Of a stretch of DNA of 64,000 bases, positions 21,701-33,421 are shown piece after piece. The stretch lies in NCBI GenBank assembly GCA_047967505.1, contig CM106538.1. The stretch is one strand, 5' to 3'. The stretch's first letter is position 1; every line of letters starts with the position of its first letter. The notes beneath the pieces are model-generated. The model made no database searches, was not told the origin of the DNA, and worked only from the letters and a program-made list of their open reading frames with translations. The translations under genes and the position numbers were made by a program. The stretch is from Dipteris shenzhenensis. Its lineage: Eukaryota > Polypodiophyta > Polypodiopsida > Gleicheniales.

Positions 21701-24509
21701 TTTTTGGTCTTAGATGTCGTATCATGTTGCTTGCATGTCATTTTTCCTTTGGTATGCATGTATGCATGCTATATCATGTTGCATGCATGTATGCATGATG
21801 TAGATGTCATATCATGTTGCATGAATTTATTCATGATGTGTCGTGTTGCATGCATTTTAATCCAGACATCAAAGTAAAAGGTGAATGTAATCTGTAATGT
21901 GTTCCATGCATGCATTGCAACAAATATGCATGATGTATTATGTTGCATGCATGTTGTATTGTATTGCATGCATGCAATTCGGCTCTCATGCATTCTTCAT
22001 CATGTTGCATACATGCATTCTGTATCATTTTGCATGCATTGCATGTTACATTTATAAGTAATAAAATTTGCTTGTACATCTATCATTTAGCATCGCCATA
22101 CAACATATAATGTAGCATCATCATGTTGCATGTACTCATATTAAATGTTACATGGTCTTAAATTGTGAAATGTTACATGCTCCCCATGTAATGATATTAA
22201 AATTATCCATGTGATTGAATTTATGCATGTAGCATACCTTGCCTATTATCTGCAATTCACACAAGTCATGACCACACATACAAATGCCTCTACCTTCACA
22301 CAACCTGTTCAAATGTCAAGAGATGAGTTACATGATGATGATAGAGCCAGAAGAATAGGCAGGTGGTTGTACCATTGGTAACACAACAAGAAGAGGCTCA
22401 AGAAGAAGGTGCTTATGAAATTTATGCATGCTTTGTGCATGCAAAGGATTTCTAGTGCATGCCTCTTCAATGCTTGCCAGACGTTATCCAACAAACCTTG
22501 TAGGTTAGGTCCTACTGGCGCTCATCAAAATCTTGGTGTCCAAGGATGACATATTATCCATCTAGCCACTACATGTAGAGGAGCTTTTAAACTTGAGGGA
22601 AGCCAAAGATGGCCTTAGGTTCTCAGTCCATTGAGAAGCATGGGCAATGGAAGATCATTAATTGTCAGCATCAAAGATCCAAGCTCAAGCACAAGACGTA
22701 TACGTTGGTGTATGTGGCAAAGATCCCCACCATGGGTATGTGCCTTTGTACTTCACAAAGATGTTATAATGCAATTTTTTGAAAGGACTCCTAGTAGGCT
22801 TCTCTTCCTACAAAGACAAACATGCAAAGTCTCAGATGCATGTTGTAGCAATTCAAGAGATTCTCTTAAATCCATTGGTGGGAGCATTAGAGACAATTGA
22901 AGATCAATTGGAGAGGCTTCATCATGAATAAGAAGCTGTTTTGAGGAGATTTAGCACCTGAAAAGCATATCGATAGGTGAAATTACATGAAATATTATCA
23001 CAGCTCTACAAGTGCAATTACAAACTTAACCAATTGAACTTGTGCTTAAGGCAAGAGTGCATGGAGCAATAGCCACATTGTAAGGGTCAAAATTGGATGA
23101 CACAATATGCTAATATGTCACCAACCTTCAAACCAATTGTGTCATTGGTGGAGGCACTTCCAGAGGGCAATCAAGATATGTATTAATTGTCAATAAATAT
23201 TTGATGCAAATATCAGATATTATACCACATCTTATAGGCATGGGTTTCACTTTATATGTTTTTTATGAGTCATACAAGCAGTTAGGTTGTGCCCACTTTA
23301 TTGCCTTTGAGTTGCCACCATTGTTGTACATGGTTTTTGATATGGGTGACTTGATGCCCTCACAAGCTCATGAATCATGCAAATGGAAACTTTTGTATGT
23401 ATGCCATCTATATTTTTTTAAAGGGATTAGCATAATGTCTCTTGACTAGAGTTCTTAATATTGAAATGGCCTCATAATGTATTCCAAGCTAAGATAACAT
23501 ATTTAAAGTTCAATATAGGTTCTACATACTTAACTCTTTAAAATACTATTTTCAAGTTTAATATAATTGTACATCAAGCAAACCCATTGAAGCTAACCTT
23601 TTGAAGCAACCCATTGAAGCAAACACATTAGAGCAACCCATTAAAGTTAGCATGCAAACATTGGAGAAAAGTGTTGACACATACATCCTGATATTAAACC
23701 AATGGACACACCATGGATAAAGGCACACAACTCTAATAATACCTAGTACACATAATCGCTAAACCAACACTTCTACTTGAAACCATCAACTTTGTTCGTG
23801 CTTACTTGACTCTTTGAATTAGTCACAAGGTTGGCTCTAGTTCAAATTGATTATGAAACTCGGGCATCAAGGTAAACCACGGCCACGGGCATGGAAGCAG
23901 TCGACCAACTCCTTGACCGTTGCTTCTTGTCCTTCTTCTGACCCCCCGCAGCCATGCCCCATCCCGCTATGCTCCCTCATGATGCAAGTCTTTTGGTTTT
24001 GGAGGTTTTAGCTCACAGCCAAGCCATTGTAAAGTTCGTCCCCAACCAAGGGAGTGCTGGAAGGTAGGCCAACCGATATAGCTACAGGAAAGGGTGATAG
24101 GGGCCATTCCGTTGTTGCAATGGTATGGGGTTGTCGATTATGTGTACTACATTCTCAATATTGTATTGATCAATATGTATCTCGAAAACATCAACTCTAG
24201 TGGTGCTTACATGACTCTTTAAAATACTACTAGCAAGTCACAAGGTTCGCTCTAGCGATTATGTGTACTAGATTGTCAATATGGTATTGGTTGAACCAAA
24301 CCCAATGAAGCAAGCACGCAAACATTGGAGAAACCATTATGTGTACTAGATTATTAATATGGTATTGGTTGAAGTAAACCAATACATGTTGTTCATCAAA
24401 CTAATGCACACACAATGCATAGAAGCACACACATAGAAATTTAAACTTTCAAAACATATATCTCATTTCTCAAAACTGAAAAGAGTTCAAAGATATGCTC
24501 CACTTTCAC
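18721..24509. other. Long gene-free AT-rich tract
   Basis: No family-level match was found on either strand. Small duplications are visible. A catcctcatcactaatcatgagtat block appears twice near 19388-19470. Near 24130-24375, tatgtgtactagatt-like blocks recur three times. Between 23580 and 23650, cccattgaagc-type phrases repeat. These look like old repeat sequence of unknown family. The CATGCA-rich tract is listed separately. Confidence 0.45.
21740..22045. repeat. CATGCA/TGCATG-rich degenerate minisatellite
   Basis: Blocks such as catgttgcatgcatg, atgcatgatgta and ttgcatgcattg recur every 25-50 bp over about 300 bp, mixed with ttgta/tatca spacers. Because the core is self-complementary, Met-, His- and Cys-rich open frames appear on both strands and should not be read as genes. 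CATGCA is also the RY element of plant B3 factors, but an array this degenerate is more simply a decayed simple repeat. Confidence 0.75.
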
Positions 24510-25890
24510 AAACTTTAGTCACCAAGGCTACAAGGATCATCATCATCGTCATCATCATCGTCTTATTGTTGCTCACACCATCATTATGGTTTGGAAGGCC
24601 AAAAAGCTCTTCCTCATCCTCCTCTTCCTCGGTGTCCTCATTATTGCTAGTATCACCTTCTATCTCTTGCTATGCTTCAAATTTTTGGATTGAAATGGTT
24701 GTTTCAACAATGGGAGGAACCTCTTCCCAAGGGTTGGAATCAGGAACAACATCATATGTCCACTTTGTAACTTACTCCTCATATCCCACATCTCCTAAGG
24801 TAGCTAACATTCTATGATTGCAATAAATATATACAAGCTTCTCTGCTCCACCTTCCAGGAGTTGGCTCCTCAAAGTACTATAGATATACTTGGAGTGCCT
24901 CCAATTCCTTTTAGCACCTAAGTTGGAGCATGGTCGTTTAGGCATTGTTCCAAACTACTCATGGTAAGTGGATGTAGGAGTTCATAACTAGCACCATACA
25001 TCATCAACCATTTCCATGTAGGTGTAGTTTTGGCTAGTTCTTGTACGTTGGTAGATGAAAATAAACCCTCCTTGCATCAATACCTAGCTAGTTCATTACA
25101 ACCATGGAAAATGTAGCATCTTATGGACAATATGCTTAAACTACCTTATGGAAATCTTTCATCCCTTTTTGTATTTCATGTTCCACCACTCCAAATCAAG
25201 GAGGTATCCAACACTATGCAACGGATTAGAGCTTTCTCCTAGAAATATTATTCTTGTGGATTTTATTCTCATGGCATCCTCAAAAGACTTCCATAATCTT
25301 GGTGATGATATCTTTTCTTTCATATCATTGCATTCATCTCTAACTACTTTATTCCCTAGTTTAGACACCCATCTTTGAAAAATGTCACAATGGAAGGTCT
25401 CAATCAAAAAGCTTTATTTTTTAATCAATTATTGCAATGTGTGAAAGTGTGTGCAAAACCTTGTTCTTGTAGGCAATTTCAACATTGTGGGCCCAACCCA
25501 TGAGCTGTATATTATCTCAAGCCATTTTGACACAATTGAACAAATTTCACAATTTCATGAGCATCATCTATAATCTCCTTGAACCATAATATATGCTTGT
25601 ACCAATCTTTTAATGCCAATTTGAAAGTGTCATTGTAGCATGCTAATTCATACAATTGAGCTAACACTCTAGCATTCTACCAACCTTTTTATAGCTCTTT
25701 GCATTGTCCATAACAATTTACACAACTTTGTATGGGCCTATCTCCCTTATGGTGTTTCTACCAAAATACTTGCTATGGAAACCCCAAGATTTCTTTCAAT
25801 TTTTGAATCAATATACTTATGAAATGCCTCTCTTTTTGGTGATACAATCATCACATTCAACAATGGGCACTTTTTATATTTATGCATCCA
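24510..25890 (-). pseudogene. hAT-family transposase (DUF659 type), degenerate
   Basis: Several minus-strand segments in different frames follow hAT order. First comes the DUF659 core with IREIGPYKVV and DNAKSYKKVGRMLE (about 25760-25670). Next is the middle region FQRWVSKLGNKVVRDECN and NPLHSVGYLL (about 25370-25180). Then comes the dimerisation domain with WKWLMMYGASYELLHPL (about 25020-24965) and RSLYIF (about 24840). Last is an acidic Glu/Asp-rich tail to about 24510. hAT transposases cut and paste elements with 8-bp target duplications. Many stops and frameshifts show this copy is dead. Terminal inverted repeats were not located. Confidence 0.75.
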
Positions 25891-28399
25891 TGTGAAACAA
25901 TTATGTCTCGTATTTATGCAAGCTGAAAAAATATTTTGTGATGTGAACTATGCTTTGTCTAGTATAGTTGTCTACAAGGCATTATAAGTAGGAGGTTTGA
26001 AACCTAAATCAGACCATACAATAGGAGGTTTGAAACATGCATCATAACATACAAGGCATTATAACTAGGAGGTTTGAAATCGGCATTGTACCATGCAATG
26101 CAATTCCATGCATCTTGCATATCAACCATATTCTAGGGATAAATATAAAGAAAATTTTATCAAAACCAAGAATGTATTGAGCGCCCTCCAAGTCCTAGAT
26201 CCAAATACTCTCTACAATTGATGGTTGCCTCATGCATTGATTTCCACTCCCAATAGTAGTAACTCTTGATTTCCACTCCTAGTAGTAGTTACTCTTGATT
26301 TCTACTCCCAGTAAGAGTAACCCTTATTCTATGCGATGTAGATATTAAAGTTACTCAATTCCACAATACACACCCAAAAGTTGATATTTAAAAATTGGCC
26401 AATTCAAACACAAAAAATATTGTACGAATCATACACTCTACTAGAAAGTTCAAGGGTAAAACATAACCATTGCACTTTTGATGGTAATAGGAAACAATGA
26501 ATATTTCATCACTCTCACAAAGCTAAAGAAAGATTGATCTGATAGAATTTTGACATGAAAGATATTGGACTCATGCAACCTCCAGGTATAAAATTTTGAA
26601 GGGATACAATTTTCACATTCGTGATTAAACACAAGTATGTTGAGAGTATGATAAAATTTCCATATACAAGGTTGCAAGATTGTAGCAACTCTCATGGAGG
26701 AATAGATTATGATGTTAACAAAAGATAAAGGATTTCTATAGATAGCTTATTGGATGATTGATAGATAGGTAATCATAAGGCTATAATTTTTTTATTTTCA
26801 TATATTTTGAGGTTTTAGTGACCTACAAGTGTTATGTTTCTCATTATAGCTTATGTGTTCACAATATAGTATAGAGCATCAAGTCTTATTCCCCTTTAGG
26901 GATGTAGGCTAAAGCATTGGAAGTTCTTCTTTCTTGAGCTCAATTGAACATGAAGTGTCGTTTGGATTTGATGGAGGTTTTCACATTCATTGGGGATTTA
27001 AGGGTAAATTAATGTTGTAGGGCCATGTTATTTGAAAGAGGTAGGGTTGAGAATGGAGAGCTAGCCTCCTTCATTAATTGAGGTGGATAAGGATTGAGAA
27101 GCCTAGAAGTTTGAGGGTTGTAAGAGGAGATCAAGAGTGGAGAGAAAAATTGTGAAAGTAGAATGGTTTTGGAGATAAGGGAAAGAATATACCTAAGGAA
27201 CAAAGAGTAGGGAGAGAGGGATTGAGTTGGATATTGCATGGGCTGGAGGGGTGAGAAGGAGATAGGGGACTCAAGGTTAGAGCATGTTGTCTATCACATG
27301 CACATTAATGGCATTGAGAGAGCATGAACACTAAGAGTGAGAGTTCACAAAATAACTATATTATAAGATAGGGAAAATGTTGGAATTCCATAGGACTCTA
27401 GCCTCATCATTGGTGGCAACAATTATGAGAAATCTACATAGCACAGCTGTAGGTTAGAAGTTTCAAATCAAGAAACACAACAATCCTAAAATTTTATGAC
27501 CATTCAACCTTGCTATTAGGGAGAGCATGGTATTTTCTTCAAATTGGAATGGGGGTCATATATAATGGTGTCTATATTTTCTAGTTGTGGAATGTGTTGG
27601 AGAAGTGATGCAAAGTTTTCATGTTCTCCATGTTATTGCTTTATTCAAAACATGGATTGCTAAAAAATGATATATAATGGTGTTTATATTTTCTCATTGT
27701 CAATGGATATGGGAGATTCTCACCATTGTGGAACACCTTAGAGTAGTAATGCCAAACCTTGATTATTCTCAATTCTTATTGAGTTCGTTCATAACATGGA
27801 TTGCTTCAAAGGATCTACACAACATGGCTTGCTAAATAACAATCTACATGCTAGGAATATCACAAAACATTTCTCTAATCCTAGAAATGAGCTTTTTATG
27901 TGATGCATAGACTGGGGAGTCTATATTGTGCATACACTTCAATAAAGTGATATTGTAATAATTTCACATGGCTAGCAAAGACAAAGATGAGTAGAAAGTG
28001 ATCTAATTTAATTGAATTAGCAAAAACCATCATGCATTGTAAAAACACCACTTAACAATGACCTAATTAGGGTTCTAAACACTCAATAATCCACCTTAGA
28101 GTCCCCTCAGTAGCATATCCTCTTCGTAGGCCAATCCTAGCATCAAATTGATGAGTGGAAAATGATGTAGCATTAACAAACAAGAAAAAAGAGATTGCAT
28201 AGTTGTATTTGTCTTGACAAGGTGGAGCAAGATATTATAATATTTGCATGGAAATTAATGTCCTCAATAAATATAATCCCACCATGAGGATGTATTTCAA
28301 GAGAAACTTTCCATAGGAAAAGTTTTGGCTAGTTTCAAGGCTAAAGGCAAAGAGACACTATAGAAGACCAACGATAAATAGCCACTATAGAAGAATTCC
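25891..28399. other. Unassigned repeat-rich tract
   Basis: This contains three 29-bp-like units (gatttccactcccaatagta type) at about 26240-26330, repeats of aggaggtttgaaa near 25985-26080, and one copy of a dispersed repeat at about 26790-27350 listed separately. No gene is recognised. Confidence 0.45.
26790..27350 (+). repeat. Dispersed repeat, copy 1 (matches 51.15-51.83 kb)
   Basis: The order of blocks is gtagcttatgtgt-like, ctaaagcattggaa, a gaggttttcacattcattgggg-like block, gagagctag, aaggattgagaag, gaatgg(g)tttggag, gttagagcatgttgtc and gaacactaagagtgag. It is the same order as in the copy 24 kb away. Probably it is an LTR or untranslated part of a retroelement family. No termini were identified. 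Confidence 0.65.
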
Positions 28400-29687
28400 A
28401 TGCTAGCATCCAAAGAGACAAGGATCAAGTCCTTTATGATGTTGTATCGATGGATGGTGGGGACATTAATTTGGACAAGCCTTACCAACATGACAACTCA
28501 ATAGTGTACATTGCTGAAGGCAACATCCAAAGGGACAACGATCAAGTCCTTTACAAGTTGTACTCATGGAATTGTGGGGACATTATACTGGGAAAGCCTT
28601 ACTAATATGACAATTTAGTAGTGTACATGGCCAAGGAGAATATCTATAGGTTGTCAAAGATGGAAGAACATTTTCCCGATAGCCCAGCCAAAAGTTTCCT
28701 TATCTTTTCTAAGCAATGTTGTACCCTACTTAAGAAATCTCAACCTTTTCGTGTCTTTCTACTATATCCAAATTTAGTATTTCCATTTAGATCTATTGCA
28801 TACCCTGTCTAGCCTCTACCACTTTGCCTTACCTATACCTTTGCTGCAAACCTTGTTGCATACCATGCTACAGTTTCAACCTCTAGTACAACTGCAACGT
28901 TTGTTGCACATCCTATTACAACATATGCTCTAGCATTGACAATAGCTATAGCCACCTCTCCCCTTGCCCCAACATATATTATAGCCTCTAATATACCCTC
29001 TTCAACAGATCTATGACAACATTTTGCTTCAACTTTTATTCCACCTACTGTTTGGTCCCCTTGATGCAAAAAATTTCATTAGCATCTACACGGTCTCCCA
29101 CTTGGCAGATCACTAGAGCATGTAATAAACTTAATCCTTGGGAATTCTCTCCACAAAAAACCTCTCTAAAAGAGAAGCGTGAGGAGATGAAAAGGAAACA
29201 TCAAGTTATTGGTCCTTGGCTACATCAAGCGATCCTCCACTATGTGTGTATCCCTTGTCTTTTAGACTTTTTGATGATTATAGGGCCTTGAACAAGACTT
29301 CTATTAAAAGTAGATATTCTCTTCTTTGGATTGATCACCTCTAGGATTAACTACTACAAGCACCTACAATCTTCACCAAGCATGACTTCAAAAGTGAATA
29401 TCATCAAGTCAAGGTCAAGGATGATGAAACATGGAAGGTAGCCTTCAACACAAGGTAAGAAATTGTTGAATGGGCAATTATCCCTTGTGGAGTGAACAAT
29501 GGTCCAACAATTTGATGAGGGCCATGAACGACATCTTCAGGCCTTTCATGGACAAGTTTGTCACCATCTACATGGATGACATTCTCATATACTCAAAGAC
29601 TTTTGAGGTCCACCTTGATCATCCTCATCAATTCTTTTCTCTCCTTGTTTAACACTCTCTTCACATGATCCAAAGAAATGTGAGTTT
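28400..29687 (+). mobile_element. Ty3/gypsy pol, family A copy 1, 5' part
   Basis: Plus-strand domains in broken frames include a duplicated protease/linker segment around 28410-28640 (aagtcctttatgatgttgt and aagtcctttacaagttgt) and RT fingers. The RT palm includes LMRAMNDIFRPFMDKFVTIY and YMDDILIYSKTF, with the catalytic box intact. The sequence breaks exactly at 29687, in the Cys-Glu-Phe codons after the palm, where the copia-type element is inserted. It resumes at 31806. Confidence 0.8.
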
Positions 29688-30170
29688 TGTTGGCTAAACA
29701 TTCATGGGGGGTTTTAATGTGAATGGCTAGTCTTAGGTTAAAAGTGGTTCACTAAGTGGGAGGAAGGATGATTCTAGAACTCCATGAAACATTGCTTGGA
29801 GCTGCATGGCAATAACATGGCAAGCTGGCTTAGATGTGATTATTCAAGTGGAGAAGTAGTAGGCCTCTATATTTTAAGAGGGAAAGTGGTGCAACAATTC
29901 CATTTGGACCTGCGCTATGGCCTAGTTTGATGCAATGGTGCTGAGTCTTGAGTCTTGGACCTTATAAGGCAACAAACATAATAGTGGTGATCCTATGTGT
30001 CTAAGATAATATGAGGACTTTTTGGGTCTTTTACAGTATCAGCTATCTCTTGCTCTTTCACTATTTCATGTGTTCATTGAAAGTATAAGCTAAGTGATTA
30101 CTTAAGGTTACAATTAAGAAGTACTATGTTATGTAAGTGTAAAACGTCTTGCATGCTCTTCAATCTAAAA
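29688..30170 (+). repeat. 5' LTR of the gag-only element
   Basis: It aligns along its length with the 3' LTR but lacks about 40 bp present there (around 31545-31590). It has many substitutions, so the insertion is old. Confidence 0.85.
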
Positions 30171-31281
30171 GTGGTATCAAAGCTAGCCACATTTTGATTT
30201 ATGAAACAATTAAGAAGTGTTCGAGAGTAGTGTTGGTGTCTAAGAGTCTGATTAAGGTATCTGATTCATCAAGTTGATGTAAGGATTTTTGAAAATTTAA
30301 GCAAAGGACACACCACAATCTTGAAGACATGGAGAGCTAGTCCAAAGTGGATAAGCCTATAGTGATTGACTTTCTGTCATGGAATTGTTAGTCCCATTGT
30401 CCTTAATAAAGAAGGGTTTGCCATTGGGTTATGGGAACTAAAGCTTGGGATGCTAGGGTGTGCCAACTACTTTTACCATGTAGACATTTTAAAGGCTATA
30501 CCCCAAAATTTGAGCATGATGAGGTAAATAACTATAAGATAGTGTTGAAACAAGAATTATTTTCCTTGCACATGGGTGAGAGCGAGTCCTTGGGGACACA
30601 TTTGAGTCACATGCAATCATTGATGTGGGGTTGATGATGATGATAAGAAAGCGATTCTCTTACCTAGTCTACCATCATGCTATGTTGACTTAGTGACAAT
30701 CTTAAGAGTAAATTTGGATGCTCTTGCCTTTCACGACATTGTTTCTATGTTGCTGAGTGAGGAGAGAAGAGTTGAGGAACTAACAGAGGGTGCTGAGATT
30801 GCATACACCGTGAAGGATAGAGGTAAATCTTGATAGAATGATTTCAAAATCAATAGTGTTTGAAAATTTGTGGAATATAAGGTCATGTAGAAAAATACTA
30901 TTACAAGAAACAATGAGACAAATAATTGAAGAATTCCAAGGAGAAAGCTTATATGGTGGAGAATTTGATGTCAAATGAAGTGGTTGGTTTTGCCATGGCT
31001 GACTAAGCATTTTAGAAACTTTATGGTGCATCTTAATGGGAGGCCTACGCCTATTAGAAACTAGTCAATATGACCTTTGCACCCCTTCTTTGATGAATGG
31101 TTCAGTTTTGGCTGTAGGACTAAGCTAGTATTGATGGCACTTGTTCAGATTTTTTCCGACACAGTCTCTTCTTATGGCAGGTGATGATGTTTGTGCAACT
31201 ACTCATTTGTTGAGTACAAAATTTAGGAGTTTTTCATTGAATTTTTTGTAGTTCTATCCCCATTCACATTTAGGGGGAGAA

Positions 31282-31805
31282 TGTTGGCTAAATGTTGATG
31301 GGGGGCATTGCTAGGCCTAATATGAATGGCTAGTCTAAGGTTGAGATTGGTTCAATAACTAGTCAAGATGGGCGACTCTAGAACTATATGAAATGATGCT
31401 TGGAGTTGCCCGACGACAACATGGCAAATTGGCTCAAATGTGGTAATCCAATTGGAATGAGGTAGTCTCTATATTTTAGGATAGAAGGTGATGCGACACT
31501 TTCTTTTGGCCCTGTGCTATGGCATAGTCTCATGCAATGAGAGTCAACTCTCATATTTGTAGTAGTATGCACTTTAGTCCATCTGGTGATCATTAGGGTC
31601 ATTAGTGGTGTTGAGGCTTAAGTCTTGAATCTTGTAAGTCAACAAACATAGTAGTGGTGAACCTATTAGTCCTCTGAGATAATACAAAGAGTTTTTGGAT
31701 TCATCTGTTCATTGAAAGTATAAGATGAATGATTATTTTGGGTTCCAACCAAGAAGCATTGTGTTGTGTAAGTATAGAGCTTCTTGTACACTCTTCAATC
31801 TAACA
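31282..31805 (+). repeat. 3' LTR of the gag-only element
   Basis: It follows the purine tract directly and ends TCTAACA. Gypsy family A sequence resumes immediately after it. Confidence 0.85.
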
Positions 31806-33258
31806 TCTTTATTCTTTCATCCCTTGTTTTTTCATTCCCTAAGAAGTTGTTTCCATCGACAATGACAAATAAAAGCAATCATGAATTTTCCTACTCCCAC
31901 TAATGTTTATGAGTTGAGAGGGTTTTAAGGCTTGACCAATTGCCATAGGAAGTACATCAAGGATTTTGCAATGCTTATCTATCCTCTATTCTATCTCACA
32001 AAGGAAAAGGCAAATATGTACCCCCAGATTGAATTTGTGGGTATTAATTAATTTGTTTCGATAGGAGGGGGTGCAACATAAGGCAATAGGCATCTGTTCA
32101 ATTAATGTAAGGCAGAGGGGGGGAGGCATAGCTATGGCCTCTTCTAGAATCCTCCACATCTAGAAGCATCTGCCACTTAGTATAAAAGGAGGAGATGGAG
32201 TGTAGACATGTAGATTGATGAGAACTGTGAAAGCCTCTCAAAAACCAGCAGGAAGAGAAAGGGATGAAAGAGTGGAAGGTAGGGGGGAGGGAGAGTAGTG
32301 GGAGGAGTGAGATGCGAGGGGGAGGAGGGAGGGAGAAGCAAAGGCATGTGGAGGAAGGAAAAGGGGAGAGGTGGAGGGAGAGGCAAAGGAAGGTGGAGGG
32401 AGGCAAAGGGGAGAAGCGAATGGGAGGCAAACGAAGGTGGAGGGAGGCGAAGGTGAAGAGATTTGCAGAGATAGGGAAATACTTAGATACCTTAGGTTAA
32501 TTAAGATGTCTTAGGTTAATTAAGATGGAGTGGAGGGGAATAGTAGTCAATCAAAAGGTTTTTGGGTCAAGAAGTGAATAGAATCTAATGTGCTTTTGCT
32601 TCCCAAGATGAAATTGACTTCTCCTCTAATTCTTAGATTTCTCCATAATAGCAAAGTTTTTGAATTGAAGCTAATGCAAGTACTTACGCCATTGGGGGTA
32701 TTCTTTCCTAGAAAGACCATTGAGTGGCTTATTTTAGTTTAGTCCTAGATAATGCTAGGACCAATACAATTAAGGGGTCTATGCATTGCTTATTTTAGTT
32801 CAGTACTAGCTAATGCTACTTTGAATTAGCCTACATATGATAATCCTCTAGTATAGAGGTCAGTGTCCATAATGACCATCAACCTCTACAATATTTGAAT
32901 ACCCAGAGTTTCATTGCGATCTGAGGCATGTCATGCGGGCCACTATATGTTGCAGTTTTTCCTTAATATCAAGTATAACCTAGGTTGTCAAAATAGACAT
33001 GCAGACGACTTGTCTAGATCTCTAATTTATACCTCTACAAACTAGACAAAGTGTGTGTAACACATGGTGCTTAGAGATTGCAATTAATAAAACAACATGA
33101 TTCTTAAGACAATTGAGAGTGCTAAAGATTGGTATGTATTTGCAAACATACTTTTATTGGCCCCATATTAACCATGATGTGAAAAATTTCATCATACCAT
33201 AGGGCTCTTGCCAATTCCTTCTAGGCCTTGGAAACATGTTTCCATGGATTTTCTCATT

Positions 33259-33260
<2 letters not shown>
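31806..33260 (+). mobile_element. Ty3/gypsy pol, family A copy 1, 3' part
   Basis: This continues from the 29-kb segment. First comes the RT connection (NFPTPTNVYELRG, then KYIKDFAMLIYPL) to about 32094. Then roughly 500 bp are unrelated (purine-rich, 32095-32590). RNase H and tether remnants follow from about 32600 (KLTSPLILRFLHNSKVFEL, RHADDLSRSLIY). The integrase core start IPSRPWKHVSMDFLIG ends at 33258, where the compound microsatellite begins. The domains match family A copy 2 at 45-48 kb in order and wording. Confidence 0.75.
32165..32475 (+). repeat. Purine-rich (GA/GGA) tract interrupting gypsy pol
   Basis: About 300 bp are dominated by G and A on the plus strand, with recurrent ggagggaggcaaagg-like units. 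It creates long open frames on both strands with low-complexity products, which I do not call genes. Family A copy 2 has no counterpart, so this is an insertion or expansion. Confidence 0.7.
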
Positions 33261-33335
<75 letters not shown>

Positions 33336-33421
33336 ATCTATCTATCTATCTATCTATCTATATATGCATGCATGCATGTGTGTGTGTGTGTGTGTGTGTG
33401 TGTACATATGCATGCATGCAT
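33261..33421. repeat. Compound microsatellite (TC)n-(TATC)n-(GCAT)n-(TG)n
   Basis: About 34 TC units (33261-33329) are followed by six TATC units (to 33360), tatatgcatgcatgcatg, about 14 TG units (to about 33403) and tacatatgcatgcatgca. It sits exactly between two unrelated points of gypsy pol. Confidence 0.97.

Larger units (their letters stand above)
29688..31805 (+). mobile_element. Gag-only copia-type LTR element nested in gypsy pol
   Basis: LTRs lie at 29688-30170 (483 bp) and 31282-31805 (524 bp). Both start TGTTGGCTAAA and end CTTCAATCTAA-A/C-A. One base after the 5' LTR is TGGTATCAAAGC (30172-30183), close to the initiator Met-tRNA site. A copia-like purine tract tagggggagaa (31271-31281) abuts the 3' LTR. 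The 1.1-kb interior has only decayed gag: frames at 30431-30634 and then KKAILLPSLPSCYVDLVT and LLSEERRVEEL, typical of the copia UBN2 capsid domain. Protease, integrase and RT are absent. It is therefore non-autonomous. I cannot define a clean target duplication. Confidence 0.85.

Noticed and set aside
21695-22079. Overlapping Met/Cys/His-rich open frames on both strands
   Set aside because: They arise from the self-complementary CATGCA repeat.
32098-32500. 110-codon minus and 78-codon plus frames
   Set aside because: They are low-complexity products of the purine-rich tract, with no homology pattern.
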